Shown: positions 12,101-23,544, counted from the first letter of the stretch. The stretch: 64,000 nucleotides of DNA from Meandrina meandrites (GCA_963693305.1 OY855905.1:47145895-47209894); one strand, 5' to 3'. A program made the numbers and translations. The notes: a model not told the origin generated them from the sequence alone.

Positions 12101-13372
12101 ACTTCTCAACATGCGTCTCTTTGCAGCTCAGTGGATAAAGCGCCCGCCGCGTGTTTGGGAGGTCATGGGTTCGATTCCCGTCGGGGAGTATGGTTTTTTC
12201 TCTGTCCCACGCTCGTGACATGATGAATATCACATCTTTTACATTTCACCACCGAGCTTAAAATTCACTACAAGAAAACAGTGTACGTGTTGTTGTGTTT
12301 TGCTCAGCAGCGTTGTACGCACATGTTATTAACCAAGCGCAAGGCGTTACTGATGCAGACCGATAGTAATAATCGAAGTCGCCACAGGAAAAAAATTGCA
12401 ACTTTCCCAGTACGATCCCCTACAAATTTGGGTTATAAGCGCTTTATACCCTGTGAACAGGCTCCCATTGGCGAACAGAAATCGGAACTCGGAAATCGTA
12501 AGGAGCCTGTTCGCAGACTGAAAGCTTTACTGTATGACATGCATGATGTCTGAAAAACAGCTGCAGGAACTTTACTCTGCCTAATATTATTGTGTTTGTT
12601 TTTGTTTTTTATTTATTTTAAAATGACCTCTTTTATTATTGCAAACAATACTTACAATACAAACTATACATTATTTATAATACTAATCATTCTGTTTTAA
12701 CAATACTTAATTGCACTACTTACAATGGACAATTTACAATTTAGCTACACACATTTACATCACTTGCAATACTATTACTCTTTTATCGAATCCTTTAATA
12801 CCAATGCTAATATTATTGTGGTAATGTGGTGAGGTAAGTAAGCAATCAACGGCTTATTTAAGTTTCCTCTATAAGCATAGCAGTTTAATTTTGTTATGTT
12901 CATTTATTTTATATTTTATAGAAGTTCTGCCATTTTAAGCACAATCACTTTCTTGTTTTTCCGCCCGTGTCACAGCAAATTCAAGATATCTTATTTTCAT
13001 AACACAACCCAAACTAAATTGAAAGCACTGAAAAGGAACAAGTTCTCACTTGGCGGCAAAAAAAATTGAAAGGTAGCAAGCATATTATAGCTGAGGTCTT
13101 ATCTTACTAGTCAAGCCTTTGTCTCCGATTAAACCCGCAAAAAGAAAAAATTACAAATGAATAAAAATTAGACGAGCCACACTATTATAGCTAATTAGAA
13201 AGGACATTAGTTTGGTTTTGCGAAGGCCGCTGTTGTTAATGTCGATATTTCAATTCTAAGATATTTTTCTTGATAGCATTAAATTGCAGGGAAAATGTTT
13301 TTTGACATTGGCACACTTACCAAGAGGGAAGAGTGAGAGGCAGACAATGATGGCGAAACACAGCCTTTTCAT
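8532..13372 (-). CDS. GPI-type Ly6/uPAR gene with in-frame UGA at a cysteine site
   Basis: Exon 1 (13372-13321) encodes signal peptide MKRLCFAIIVCLSLFPL and ends in phase 1 before GTAAGT. Exon 2 (8899-8532) starts after TTTCTCAG; the join gives GFCLKCYFCN, the usual LU start. It closes with ELACCQSELCN and a hydrophobic tail typical of a GPI-anchor signal. The total is 139 codons. Codon 43 is TGA (8825-8823). Against the neighbouring Ly6 protein, this codon is exactly the third LU cysteine: eight residues before the fourth, with NQT and later spacings matching. So it is a cysteine-to-stop change, an assembly error, or possibly selenocysteine. The exon pairing spans a 4.4-kb intron and is inferred from phase and fit. 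Poly(A)-like AATAAA lies near 8125. Confidence 0.65.
9083..9106 (+). repeat. C24 homopolymer
   Basis: An uninterrupted run of 24 C lies in the intron of the GPI-type Ly6 gene, with G-quadruplex potential on the other strand. It produces the poly-glycine stretch of a spurious reading frame at 8888-9427. Confidence 0.95.
9395..9665 (+). repeat. Dispersed repeat with many ACTTGCG/GCAAGT motifs
   Basis: Begins CCCTGGCCAAACGGTAACC and ends CGTGGCCAAACGGAGATGC, with ACTTGCG or its reverse recurring about ten times between. A shorter relative is at 55675-55760 (CCTGGCCAAGCGGTAACGCA). It lies in the Ly6 intron and is non-coding. Confidence 0.6.
10048..10386 (-). mobile_element. tRNA-derived SINE, family 1, near full length
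   Basis: On the minus strand the head carries a pol III A box (TGGCCTAATGGTTAGTGCG) and B box (GGTTCGAGCCC), followed by a conserved body and a tail of short GGTAACA(G)GTAAA repeats at 10048-10095. A second, head-damaged copy lies at 51690-51975. It sits in the intron of the GPI-type Ly6 gene. Confidence 0.85.
11333..11373 (+). repeat. G11 and C15 runs 15 bp apart
   Basis: Eleven G (11333-11343) and fifteen C (11359-11373) face each other across a short spacer and can form a very GC-rich hairpin. This lies in the Ly6 intron. Confidence 0.9.
12119..12195 (+). mobile_element. tRNA-like SINE head
   Basis: A D-arm-like AGCTCAGTGGATAAAGCGC and an intact B box (GGTTCGATTCC) are present, and the outer seven bases pair mostly by G-U wobble. 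The anticodon arm is poor and lacks U33, so this is a tRNA-derived SINE head or a tRNA pseudogene, not a working tRNA. Confidence 0.6.
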
Positions 13373-16300
13373 GGTCGAGTTCTAGAAGCTAAGGTAAGCT
13401 AGCGACGCTTTACTCTGCATAATCTCTTCTTTACTTATGTGTCATCAGCGTGTTATTGAACAATAATAGAAAAAAAAATTAACATTACGTTACCGGATAC
13501 TGTCAGTTATTACCTCAAATAAGCTCCTTGGCGATATAAAATGGACTAAATGAATACAAACATATATATAAGCATGTGTTCATTGTTTGAACAAAATAGT
13601 CTTTGTTTCTAACGTATGGGGAGTTACAATAAAATAAAGACGGCTGTATTTCACCCTTTTTATTATAACAATCCAGCAAATTATGAGCGCGTATCAAAGA
13701 ATGAAAGATAAAATAATATCATGACGCAGCGACTTGGCAAAGGAATGAGTTAACGTGAGCGGAAACAAGTTGTAAAGAAATGACAGCCTTAGTACTTGAA
13801 TGCTTTTTCATATTTCGAGCTCAATTTGGAGACATGAAGCTTTTATCTTTTCAAGGCAGAGGTTTTGTTCAAATGATGCATCCCGGGAAATTGTGCATAT
13901 AGGATAAAATACTAGGAAGTATTAAAGCACAAAGGAAAAAGTGCTAAAAAAAAAATAAAATAAGAACAAGGTCGAGGTCAAACAAATGTCGACCTGATGT
14001 CACTTGATATCAAATGTTTATATATTTGCGCAGCATTAACCAAACGAAAACCTTTCACACAGTACAGCTTTTAAATATTGCACTTTTACAAGTTAAATAG
14101 TCTTTGCAAACTGCGCGTATCGCTTTCCGAAGCACTAAAAGGACAAATAAAGGACACTAGGTAAGCTTTCAAACTTTATTGTAACTTTTCAAAGGAAAAA
14201 AAAAACATATTTTCAACTCAATTTTAAATACCATACAATCTCTTCTTGTGCGCTTTCAATTGGTTATAACCAAAACTAAGATGAAATCAGCTGCTTCAGG
14301 CCGTATGGATAAAAGAATATTAAATTAAGTGACAACTGTATTTTCCTTTAAGTTATTTTTGATCCAGAATGCAAATACAGGGAAAAATTACTAGAGAGCA
14401 ACTTTTTTTAGTAAAGCTACCTTACGGCCGAGTTTTTCTGTTTACACCCTTATTTCCGCTCAACATTCGAGCAATATAAAGGAAAAATAAGGTTACCGAA
14501 AAGAACTTATAGCAACAGCAACAGTTAAGAAGAACGGAACTTTAACTTGCTTAACGAACCTGGACATACGTACAGCTGACGTCATTTTCTCAGCTCTGGA
14601 TTGATCGGGTTGCTAAGGTAGTTTGTCCAGCATGCGCCTGGACATACAGTATACAGACTTAAGTTTGCAATGAGATAAACTTTATGACGTACTACTAAAA
14701 TATTTTAATCTACACCAAAAAAAACAAACAGATATTCCTAGTTATAAGACATCTAATTCTATAACTTTTTAGAAAGAGATGCAAGGCAAACAAGGTTTTT
14801 TTTGGTTGGTTGGCGTAACTAGTTGAAGTTTATTCGATTCTTGGCTCTTGTTGGCATTTCTTGCAGAAACCAATCGTTCAAGTAACCAAGTATTCCGTTT
14901 ACTCGCGTAGAAGCCTGATCGTCTTCAATCGTTCTTGATAAACCTCGCTTCCAACAAATGCGGATTTCTGTGACCTTTCTTTACGTTTTGATTAAGCTAG
15001 AAGTAAAATGCGTAAGTCTCAAAGAAAGGACCCTGAGTATTAATTTTGCGCAATATGTTCTGCAAACTATGTTTGACTACGCGTCACTCAGCATTTAGTG
15101 TAATTTCGATAAAAGTTGATCATACTCTTTTCTAGCAACTATCTGCGTCAATTTTTAGTCGGATCGCTTTAGAGACAAAATTTACTTATTCTAAAACCCG
15201 GGAACAGTGTCATGTTAATCAACGTTTCCCCTGCGCTTAAACAGTATTTTTATTCAGAGAAACATTTTCTGTTTCTTTCCGCAAAATCGTTGTTCATATT
15301 TCTAGACAAAGACAACGTGAACAAAGCCATTATTTTTATAGGTTTATTTTGGCGGTTTCGGCCGAGCACCGGAAATATAACATACGAGTAAGCAATACAT
15401 AACATGATAGAGAGCTGAGCGACAGTTAGCAAAGATACTACTGTCAGACGGAGGCCAGAAAACACCTGCCGGAAAAAAGGAAAACTAACTGAAGGGAAAA
15501 ACATGGCAGGAAATCTCGGTAGCAACCATCGCTCCAGCTCTGAATAGTCCATCCTACGGAGTTATACATTTTGAGACATCCCCATTCGCATCGGCTAAAA
15601 GAAAGACCGCATATATGACAACAAAGAACGACATACTTAAAACTTTATGAGCAAAATTAAAAATAACGTCAGCTTAAACGAGGTGTCGGCCTAGAATGAT
15701 TTCCCACGTGATTATCATCTGTTATATAGCTCTGCCTCACACACATGCGCACTACAACTGGGCTAGCCCCAGCCCCAACTGCTCTAGTGCCGCAGAAATA
15801 TTTAATTTCCAGTAAACAACTATTTGGCTTTGACAGTTATAACATTACGTCTTTTCTTGAAACCTCGCTCTAGTCTGTATAAATAGGCTTATTATCGCAC
15901 ATGAGAATATTACCAAAATATACCCTTACAAAATCCTCCCGAGAGAGGTTTTTCTCCAAAATCCCATACACCATCTTGCTTCCTCTCTATGCTTTTCGTT
16001 TTTCTTTCCACTGTCCATCGCTATACCCACATTCTTCTCTGAGAACTTGTAGTGCCCCCTTTGATTAAAAAGCACAAGGGCACATCATGAGATTCAGCAA
16101 AAGGACTTTAATCATTAATTTTAATAACGCACTGCTAGTGACATCAGGTCTCATCGAAACTGCATACAACCCGCCTGGTAATTTCAAATGGTTAAAATTA
16201 CATAACCCACCCCTTGCTAAGGGTTTAAAATCTCTTATGATCCATTCATTTTCTGTTCCGACCCACCCCTACCCCCTACTGTTTTTGGCCAGTCCCTTTA

Positions 16301-16476
16301 TATAAAACAAAACAAGAGGGTTCTTTGCTTGCCACACATTACCTTTTCAGTGGACAAAACGTAGTATTCATTATTTCTTTCATTGCCCAGAGATCGAAGG
16401 TGTTTTTTTTTCCTAAGGGATTTGACATCAGCAATTTGTTCCTCGAAAATCAATTGCTAATGCTTTCTGCTCTCAC
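13373..16476. other. Gene-free stretch
   Basis: I see no supported exon or RNA gene. Short frames at 13515-13697 and 15250-15552 on the minus strand lack domain or splice support. Parts are very A/T-rich. Confidence 0.4.
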
Positions 16477-16673
16477 CTGTATCCTCAACATGGAAGCCGT
16501 TAAAGAACTCAGCTTCTCCTCATACTCCTTCTTAAGCTACTGACCGCTAGCAAATTCCGCTTCCAGATCCTTTATCCTCTTATCCAGAATGGGCAGTGGA
16601 CATTTCTCTTCCTTGCCTCTAGTCGCGTAGACAGCTAAACCAAGAAAAAATAACACCAACAACAAACGACAAC
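16477..16673 (-). pseudogene. Signal/coiled-coil exon with in-frame TAG
   Basis: A well-formed internal exon: acceptor CTTTTCACAG before 16673 and donor CAG|GTGAGA after 16477. It reads a hydrophobic leader (CRLLLVLFFLGLAVYA), a short charged piece, then heptad-like helix (LDKRIKDLEAEF, LKKEYEEKLSSLTASMLRIQ). Codon TAG at 16539-16537 interrupts the helix after ASGQ; CAG to TAG would explain it. The layout recalls N-termini of short-chain collagen-like or C1q-like coral proteins, but no Gly-X-Y or C1q exon was found downstream. It is either a decayed gene or a polymorphic null. No start exon was identified. Confidence 0.45.
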
Positions 16674-17813
16674 CTGTGAAAAGAAAAAAAAACACACCGT
16701 GAATGTTTTGAAATGTGTTTCTCAGACGAGTAGCTACCCTACACGAGGCCCGGATTTAATGGAAAACAATTTGCAACATATCCTAGCATTATACATCTCG
16801 CAACTACCCTTTCGTGATGAGATCAAGACTGATCTAGCAAGGGAAATCTCGGGAGCCAGTTGACAGACAAATGTACAATGAATTGTTAGAATATAGATGC
16901 TGTCGAAATACACACAACATCACCAGAAAGTGAAGGAGAAAACAATTTCGAGCCCATTGATCTCCCTGCAAAAAAGCATAGCCAGACCTACTACTCTTCA
17001 AAAGCTAGCTATACCCTGTCTGTCCGGCTTGAACATAATATTCAATTCCCGTGATCGATTGCTCTATAACAGATCATTAACACACGATTTAATTCTATCA
17101 AGGCGCAAGAAACGGTAACAGCAAAACCAACAGCGAAAGAGAGCAACTGAATGGCTACGAAAACCAAAGGCTCCAATAAACACTTCAAGTAGAGTTCCAG
17201 ACTACGCTACGTGCAATTCTCCGCGAAGTAATGAAAACTTTAAACTTTTACTAAGCAGTCGGATGACAGACTACAAAGTCGCTGTGGGTAACCAAAGATG
17301 AGTGGATTTATTTTTACGCACCTCGCACATTCATAAAGCAAAGTTTTTCAAGGGTTTACAGCAGATGGTTTACAGCAAGTGATATAGACACCTGAAAAAT
17401 GAAAGTGAACCTTTCTTAGTTGCAACTTAATAATAGTGCAGAAAAAAATATTGGTAGCCTATTAAAATAAGAGCGGCAAGTGATATGCTGTGAAGTGTCA
17501 GTGATATGCTGGTAATGTCCTGCTCTTCCATTGGCTGATAATGACAACTGGTTGCAATCGAATCGCAACTCGTGATTTATGGTTAATGACAAAATAATGA
17601 ATCCCTAAAAGATGTTAATTCATTTCCAGTTTCTGATTATTCGCGTCTTTATGCCTTACTATTTTAATAAATTGTCTTATTACTAAGATCTAATTTTATA
17701 GATTATATTGTCAACAACAACACTTGCGCTTTATTTGTATGACCACAAAATATTATAGTATTGCAAAAGCATAAGGTAATATATAATAACAATAATCACA
17801 ATGAAAAAGGTAC

Positions 17814-18012
17814 ATCCCTCCCTCCCTCCCTCCCTCCCTCCATCCCTCCATCCCTCCCTCCCTCCCTCCCTCCCTCCCTCCCTCCCTCCATCCCTCCATC
17901 CCTCCCTCCCTCCCTCCCTCCCTCCCTCCCTCCCTCCCTCCCTCCCTCCCTCCCTCCCTCCCTCCCTCCATCCCTCCATCCCTCCCTCCCTCCCTCCATC
18001 CCTCCCTCCCTC
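17814..18012 (+). repeat. (CCCT)n microsatellite with CATC interruptions
   Basis: About 200 bp of TCCC units with CATCC variants at irregular spacing. It is open in several frames on both strands, so long Pro-Ser and Gly-Arg-Glu reading frames here are artefacts. Confidence 0.97.
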
Positions 18013-19946
18013 GAATACGATTTGACGTAGAAAAACTAACACCAGTATCTGAAACTTTGGTGTACTGCATATCAAATACACAAGAATAAAAAAAATCTGT
18101 ATGTTTGATTTCGAATAAATCGAAATTATATTTCAAACCATGCTTTTTGTATTATAATCATAAACGGACCGATTTGAAGACACTGCTTTGATTAAATTAT
18201 TTCGAAATAACACCAAAATGTGTATTTAACTCATCTTTCGTCGCTGTGAAAGTTTAGTTGATTTTCGTTATCGCGATCCCGAGAATTGGATTTTTTCATA
18301 CGGTCACTACGAATGTAATTTTTGGTAAATTTTCTACTTTTAGCGCTTTTTCGAAAATCTCCAAAACCGCTCCAACGATTTTTTTAAAACTTTCACAACA
18401 CATGCTTGATAATGCAAAGAATTTAATTCCAAAGTTTTATTAACGTTGATTTACTGAAGCACGTCCAAAGTTATCCTTAAAGAAGGCGTTCGAACCGACG
18501 AAAAAGTTGCGTTACAAATTCAGCTTTCGCAATTTATGCTAAAATATTCAAATCAAGTTTTTTTACATCAAATCGTATTCGCGTAGAATTCCAGTTTAAC
18601 TGATATCTTGTTTTTCTGTTTGTCGTTGCCATGGAAATATCGATTTTCCTAAAAAATATATCATATCAAACTTCAATCCAATTCCAATATCTGGTGTAAA
18701 TTTCACAACGATCCGAGTCCGGGAAGTTTGCTAAGCGGCCAAATGAAAATGTTTGGTATGGTCCAGAAAAAACTGTAGAGAGACACCTTAAAGCAGTGAA
18801 ATTCAGATTATGCGGCAATGCGGTAATCATTCAAAACTTTGACTCTTGCATTTCTTGCCTTTGTTTGAAAATCAGTTTTGGTTTTTTCTTTTTTCTTTTT
18901 TGCCATGGAAACTGCACAATTAATCAAATTTAATCGAATATGTGTTATAATGTCTATGTAATTGGGATCGAGCTGTCTAGTAATGGGAGGATCAAAGTTG
19001 GAGGGTGCTCCTACAAAAATACTGGGTTGAACCACTTTTATCTATCTGAATACTGTCCCTTTAAACCCCTTTAGGTCCACATAGGTCACTAAAGAATGTA
19101 TAGATTCTTGACTATGCCTCAATTGAATTTAAGCGATCCCGATTTTCGTACCGCAAGAAATTTTGGTACGACGGGATTTTGCATCATTCAGTGACAGCGA
19201 TAAAAGCGTCATGGTTATCACATAAATGAAAAGCGGTCTTTACACTTTCCGTAAAGATATGAAATCAAAACAAACTGCATAGCACATGCATAGCCAGGAA
19301 AATGAAATATTTTGTTTTTACAAGGGCTCCGCTCTGTACCTAAAAGTCCATTGCATTGGTTTTTTTCCTTATTTTGAGAAACAAGGGGGTTGAGAATGTT
19401 GTTAAGATAATTTTATCTTTACTTACCCACTCAATTCCTGGGTTGTACTTCATTGTGTCCAGTTACATAAGACATTATGATTAACCTTAGATACTGCGCG
19501 CACCCTGATTGGTCAAAAAGGTCAAAAACCTATGTTCTATTGTAGCTGGGAAATTCTTGCTCCCCGACAAGGTAGCACTGCGCTCGACCCGTAAGGACAA
19601 TTAACTAACGTTAGTTTAATGTCTTATTTTGGTCTGTCTGATGATTAAGACAGAAGATATGATTCTCTCAAATGATCATAATGAATATTTACTGAGGATG
19701 GTTCACTACAATGAATTTTTTCCGCCCACCGCAGTTGGAGCGAAAGAACTAAGGGTATAGCTAGAGGAAAATAAAACAAAACAAAACAAAACGCAGAAAC
19801 AATCAAATGAGGAGAAACACAATAAACAGTTACGGCTTTAACCGGGCTGGAATAAAATTAATGACATGGCTGGATATATTTTCATTCAACGTTTACTCGA
19901 AAACCTTATCTGAAAGAAAAAGCTACCTCAATCATTTCCTTGGGAT

Positions 19947-20028
19947 GCTGGGAGAACACTCGAAAAGCTTGTAAATTACTCGCCTGACGCCTGGAGATTT
20001 ACAAGCTTTTCTCGTTTTCTCCCAACAC
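19947..20028. repeat. Hairpin repeat, GGGAGAAC family
   Basis: Arms run from TGGGAGAACACTCGAAAAGC to its inverse CTTTTCTCGTTTTCTCCCA around a loop with CGCCTGACGCC. The segment from 20003 to about 20090 recurs at 23896-23985 (shared GCCGGTAAACCCCTA and AGTGTGGTCTA). A relative with the same terminal GGGAGAAC is at 61964-62053. Confidence 0.8.
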
Positions 20029-20162
20029 CACGCGGGGTGTATTGCGCCGGTAAACCCCTAGAAAGTGTGGTCTACTGCTTAAATGAAAAACTGTCCGAAA
20101 ACAAGAATTCCCCACCATAGGTAAGGTACTAATGTAGCAAAATGAGTGATGTTTCCACTGAC

Positions 20163-20731
20163 CTAAATGCACTTGTATTTGACTCTTAGATATTTGTGTG
20201 TTCCAACACACGGATCACCAAACACTGAGCTGCTTGCAAACAGAGAACAGCTGTTTTTGTTATTGCATTTGGTCTCTACAATCTCGTAAGAATCCTCAGC
20301 AAAGCACAAGGTGTGGTCAATGTTCGAGTGTGGGCACGTAGAAGTGTCCTCCCTGCCATAGTACGACCCCACCATCACCTTGATATTTTTTCCAACCGGA
20401 CAGCTTATAGTGGTCTTGTGATTTTCACAAATATCAATGAAATCAATGCAACTGAATTTCACCTCAAGATAATTATAAAAGTCAGCACATGGATCAAGAG
20501 ATACTGAAATGATTGCATGCAGCTCACACTTGAACTTGTTCTCGCATCTGCTCCTCGCAGCAGAATCATGGGCACCAAAACACCAAATGTTCCTGTTACT
20601 CGGATGAGGGAACCCAAATCCAGTACGGTCGAGTCTGCCATAGGACGCATCTATGATATGGATGTGTCCTCCCGTCAAGCAGCGAATAATTGCTTTATTA
20701 TTCTCAGGAATGGTTACGGAAGACGTGGTAA
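20163..20731 (-). CDS. SUEL-type galactose/rhamnose-binding lectin, two domains (3' exon)
   Basis: This terminal exon encodes 188 residues and a TAG stop, after acceptor TTCTTCGCTGCAG (phase 1 entry). It holds two Gal_Lectin (SUEL/RBL) domains, about residues 10-95 and 98-188. Domain 1 has IRC, ASYGR and DPCADFYNYLEVKFSC. Domain 2 has ISC, SYYGR and DPCVGTHKYLRVKYKC. The YGR and DPC motifs shape the sugar-binding site in this family, whose members bind L-rhamnose or D-galactose and act in egg recognition or immunity. The signal peptide must come from an upstream exon; one phase-compatible candidate is at 29121-29034. No membrane segment is present, so it is predicted to be secreted. Confidence 0.88.
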
Positions 20732-21271
20732 CTGCAGCGAAGAAACACAGTACAATTATTAGTTATAAATACACCTTATGCGATGGTTTAACGAGGGTCT
20801 TGAAGTGAGGGTGGGGGTGGGGGGTGGTAGTGGAGGTATGTGTTCCATTTTTACAGCCCACATTTTGCCCAAATCCCATTTCCCAGCCTATTGTTATCCC
20901 AAAATTTCTAAATCCCGTTCCCTGTTCTATTGTTTTAAACGAGAAATAAAATATAAACAGCAACAACAACATAACATAACACATGGACTACGCATGGTTT
21001 GAAAAAAGAATCTAAAATTGACTTGACGTTTCCCATCCTACAGCACGCACCTTCAGAAGTGACAGTTACAAAAAAACAACAACAAAGATTTAAAACTTAA
21101 AAATACAAAGTGGATGGATGGATAATCTCTATTTTTACGCGGTTATTTAAATCATTAGCTCTCGAAAATATATAAATTCTAACGATAAATTATTTTAAAG
21201 AAAATGCTGCTTTCTAGGAATGCCGTACCTTAAGATACTTGTTTTAGTAAACCTTTAAATTGCCCAAGTGA

Positions 21272-21905
21272 CTATGCTTGTCTTACTTTGGAACGAAGAC
21301 TATCCAATAAAGATTGCGTTTCTGTAGGTAAGGATATTTTTGTAACAGTTATTTCTCGGAGCCTGGAATGTCCGCCCAACGAACGGCACGGACTCCTTAA
21401 TTCGACCGGAGCAACGGCGATTATTTGCCGCGAATTGGAGAAAGCTAAGGTATTCATTTGTGCTCTCAGTGAACTTCGACGTTTTGGTTCAAGAAATGTC
21501 GTTGATAGAAGCCACTGCCACATAATATTCTGGAGCGACGGAGAGGATAGAACACTTGCAGCGGACGTTGGTTTTGCCAACTCCAACAAGTTAGTAGCTC
21601 AAGTTTTTAGCCCAACTCCAGTTAGTGACAGACTCATGTTAAAGCGCTTACAATTGAGAAACGGTGAACACCTCGCTCTTATCAGCGTATCTGCGCCATC
21701 TATGCAACGTGCTCTCGAGGAGAAGGAGTGTTCCTATGACAAGTAAGCTGGGCTGATGCATGTCCGCTGCAGAGAAAGATTTTGTGAATGTTCTTGGTGA
21801 TTTCAATGCTCGTGTTCGAAAAATTTGGAAATCATGGCCTGCTGTCATCGGCAAACATGGTGTTGGTAAGATGAACTCCAATGCTCTTAGAGTTTTGCAC
21901 TAGAT
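21272..21905 (+). mobile_element. LINE fragment, endonuclease part
   Basis: A plus-strand frame (21288-21746), continuing after a frame change to about 21880, resembles the AP-endonuclease of non-LTR retrotransposons: ICALSELRRFGS, DVGFANSNK, ERLM-like DRLMLKRLQLRNGEHLALI and LGDFNARV then IGKHGVGKMNSNALR. Stops and frameshifts show it is dead. The rest of the same element continues at 22745. Confidence 0.75.
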
Positions 21906-22745
21906 TCCAACTCAAATTAAGTCGTTCTGTTTGTGGTCTGTTCATCGGTTTTGTTTATGTCGTGAATAAGTCATTTGTAAGGTGCCGGTAGTTGTTGACA
22001 GCCGTTAATAGGCATTTGTTTTAAGTTGATAACCAGCTTTCTAGAGTCAGTCCTTGAAAATAGTTCCAGTCGATTTTATGATTAGTAAGTCGATGGTGTT
22101 CAGAAATATGATTAAATAAAATCACTTTAATAAATCACTTTATTTTATTTAAGTGTCAATGTATTTAGCACTAGTGTGCTAATTGGGGACACTGTGTATT
22201 CCAGATCGAATTGGAATTTGGAAGTGACATCACCATTTCTAGTCGCTCGTTTTTGTTCAGTCAGTCTCGTGTTGAGGTTTCTACCAGTCTCTCCAATGTA
22301 GAAGGCCTGGCAGTCGGAACATTTGATCTTATAAACCGCTCCCTGTCTGTTGTTAGGTTCATCCCTATCTTTAACGTTGGTCAGTGAATGTCGCAACGTA
22401 GTATTGTAGGGTTGTAGAATCCGCGCGATAGTCTTTGAAGTGCCCTTGATGAAGGGTATATTCGCTGTAGTAACAGATGTAGAGTTCCTGTTAGTTTCTT
22501 TGGTTTCAGCAGTTCGGTGAGTGTTTCGTCTAACGAAGTCGGCGTTGTAGTTGCTCTCGTAGGGAACACGGTCAAGGTATTTGTTTTCGTCAGATAAACT
22601 GTCCGTTGTGTCACAGACTAGTTGCGCTCGTCCTGTCAAAGTCTTGATAGTCGTAGCTTAGTGGGAAGTCGGGGTTGTAGGATGATTCGTCCAGTAAGTT
22701 CAAACCATGTACATAATTGCCATATTATTCAAAAAGATAAAAAGA
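21905..22745 (-). mobile_element. Penelope-like element fragment with GIY-YIG domain
   Basis: The minus-strand frame (22639-22145) contains GAVYKIKC and FYIGETGRNLNTRLTE, the GIY-YIG endonuclease signature at the C-end of Penelope-like retroelements, preceded by the linker (PFIKGTSKTIARIL, LTNVKDRDEPNNRQ). Frame-shifted continuations extend upstream to about 22720 and downstream to about 21910 (INGCQQLPAPYK). The reverse transcriptase is absent, so this is a truncated, broken copy. It is inserted inside a LINE of opposite orientation. Confidence 0.75.
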
Positions 22746-23509
22746 AGCCAGTCTGGAAACTAAAGAGGCCTATCGCAGCTTAGTGTTGTTGGCCGAAGGC
22801 TGACCTGGTCCTGCAAAGGCAAAAATTGCTAGCGGAACGGGTATATCCCGAGTCACAGTGTGGGTAAACCACAACGGCAGGGGCACTATTAATGGCATAT
22901 TCACCCTTCGACAACTAATGGAACCAATGACATTCCGTGAAAGCATTCAATATATATACGTTTAATCGTGAACTGCTTTTCACTATACTTGGAAAATTAG
23001 GCGGCCCGTCAAAGATTGTCGACGGTGAACTTACGAAGGCTCTTGGCGTTAAACAGGGCTGCAACTGCTGGCACCTACACTCCTCGAATTTTACGCAGCA
23101 GTTCGACTTTGGCTCGCCTTAAAGAAAATCAAGCATGCCTGCAATATACAAATCAGATTCGCCAATGATGGTGATCTATTTGATCTACGCAGGCTCAAAT
23201 CTAAGACAAACAGAATTCATCAAAGAGGCGCAGTACGCTTATGACATCGCGATTTTCAGTGATACACCAGAAGGTCTACAGTCTATGTTGTCATCTTGTA
23301 ACGACCTAGCAAAGCGTACATGGGTCTAAACATTAACACAGCTGAGACAGAGACCATATGCATTGGGGACCTAGCTGAGTTCTTTATAGATGGTACCAAA
23401 TTAGCTAATGCCACCCGCTTCAAGTACCTGGGCAGCTACGTTACCAGTGATTGTTCTATTAAAGTGGAACTCGCGTCCCGCATTCAAGCCATATCGTGTG
23501 CATTTGGTC
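22745..23509 (+). mobile_element. LINE fragment, reverse transcriptase part
   Basis: Broken plus-strand frames show non-LTR reverse transcriptase blocks in order: PESQCG, GIFTLRQLME, NRELLFTILGKLG, GVKQGC, FANDGDLFDLR, EAQYAYD (in place of YADD), then FKYLGSYVTSDCSIKVELASRIQAI in consecutive pieces. It matches the other half of the LINE at 21272-21905, split by the Penelope-like insertion. It ends abruptly in a palindrome. Confidence 0.75.
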
Positions 23510-23544
23510 GACCAAATGTACACGATATGGCTTGAATGCGGGAC
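23475..23544. repeat. 70-bp near-perfect palindrome at LINE end
   Basis: Two 35-bp arms (23475-23509 and 23510-23544) are inverse copies with one mismatch and no spacer, centred on GGTCGACC. The left arm is LINE coding sequence; the right arm is its reverse, followed by ten A. This suggests a snap-back or twin-priming junction or a hairpin-healed break. Confidence 0.9.

Larger units (their letters stand above)
16674..20162. other. Gene-free stretch around a CCCT microsatellite
   Basis: No gene is recognised. Besides the microsatellite at 17814-18012 and the hairpin near 19.95 kb it holds plain A/T-rich sequence. Confidence 0.4.

Noticed and set aside
12119..12195. A functional tRNA gene
   Set aside because: The anticodon arm is poor and U33 is missing; it fits a SINE head better.
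12281..12553. 90-residue plus-strand frame
   Set aside because: No recognisable domain, leader or splice support; it follows a SINE head.
17731..18136. Pro-Ser-rich and Gly-Arg-Glu-rich proteins
   Set aside because: These are translations of the CCCT microsatellite in several frames on both strands.
20763..20984. Membrane-leader frame upstream of the lectin
   Set aside because: It comes from repetitive CCCA/TCCC-rich sequence and lacks a donor that fits the lectin exon phase.
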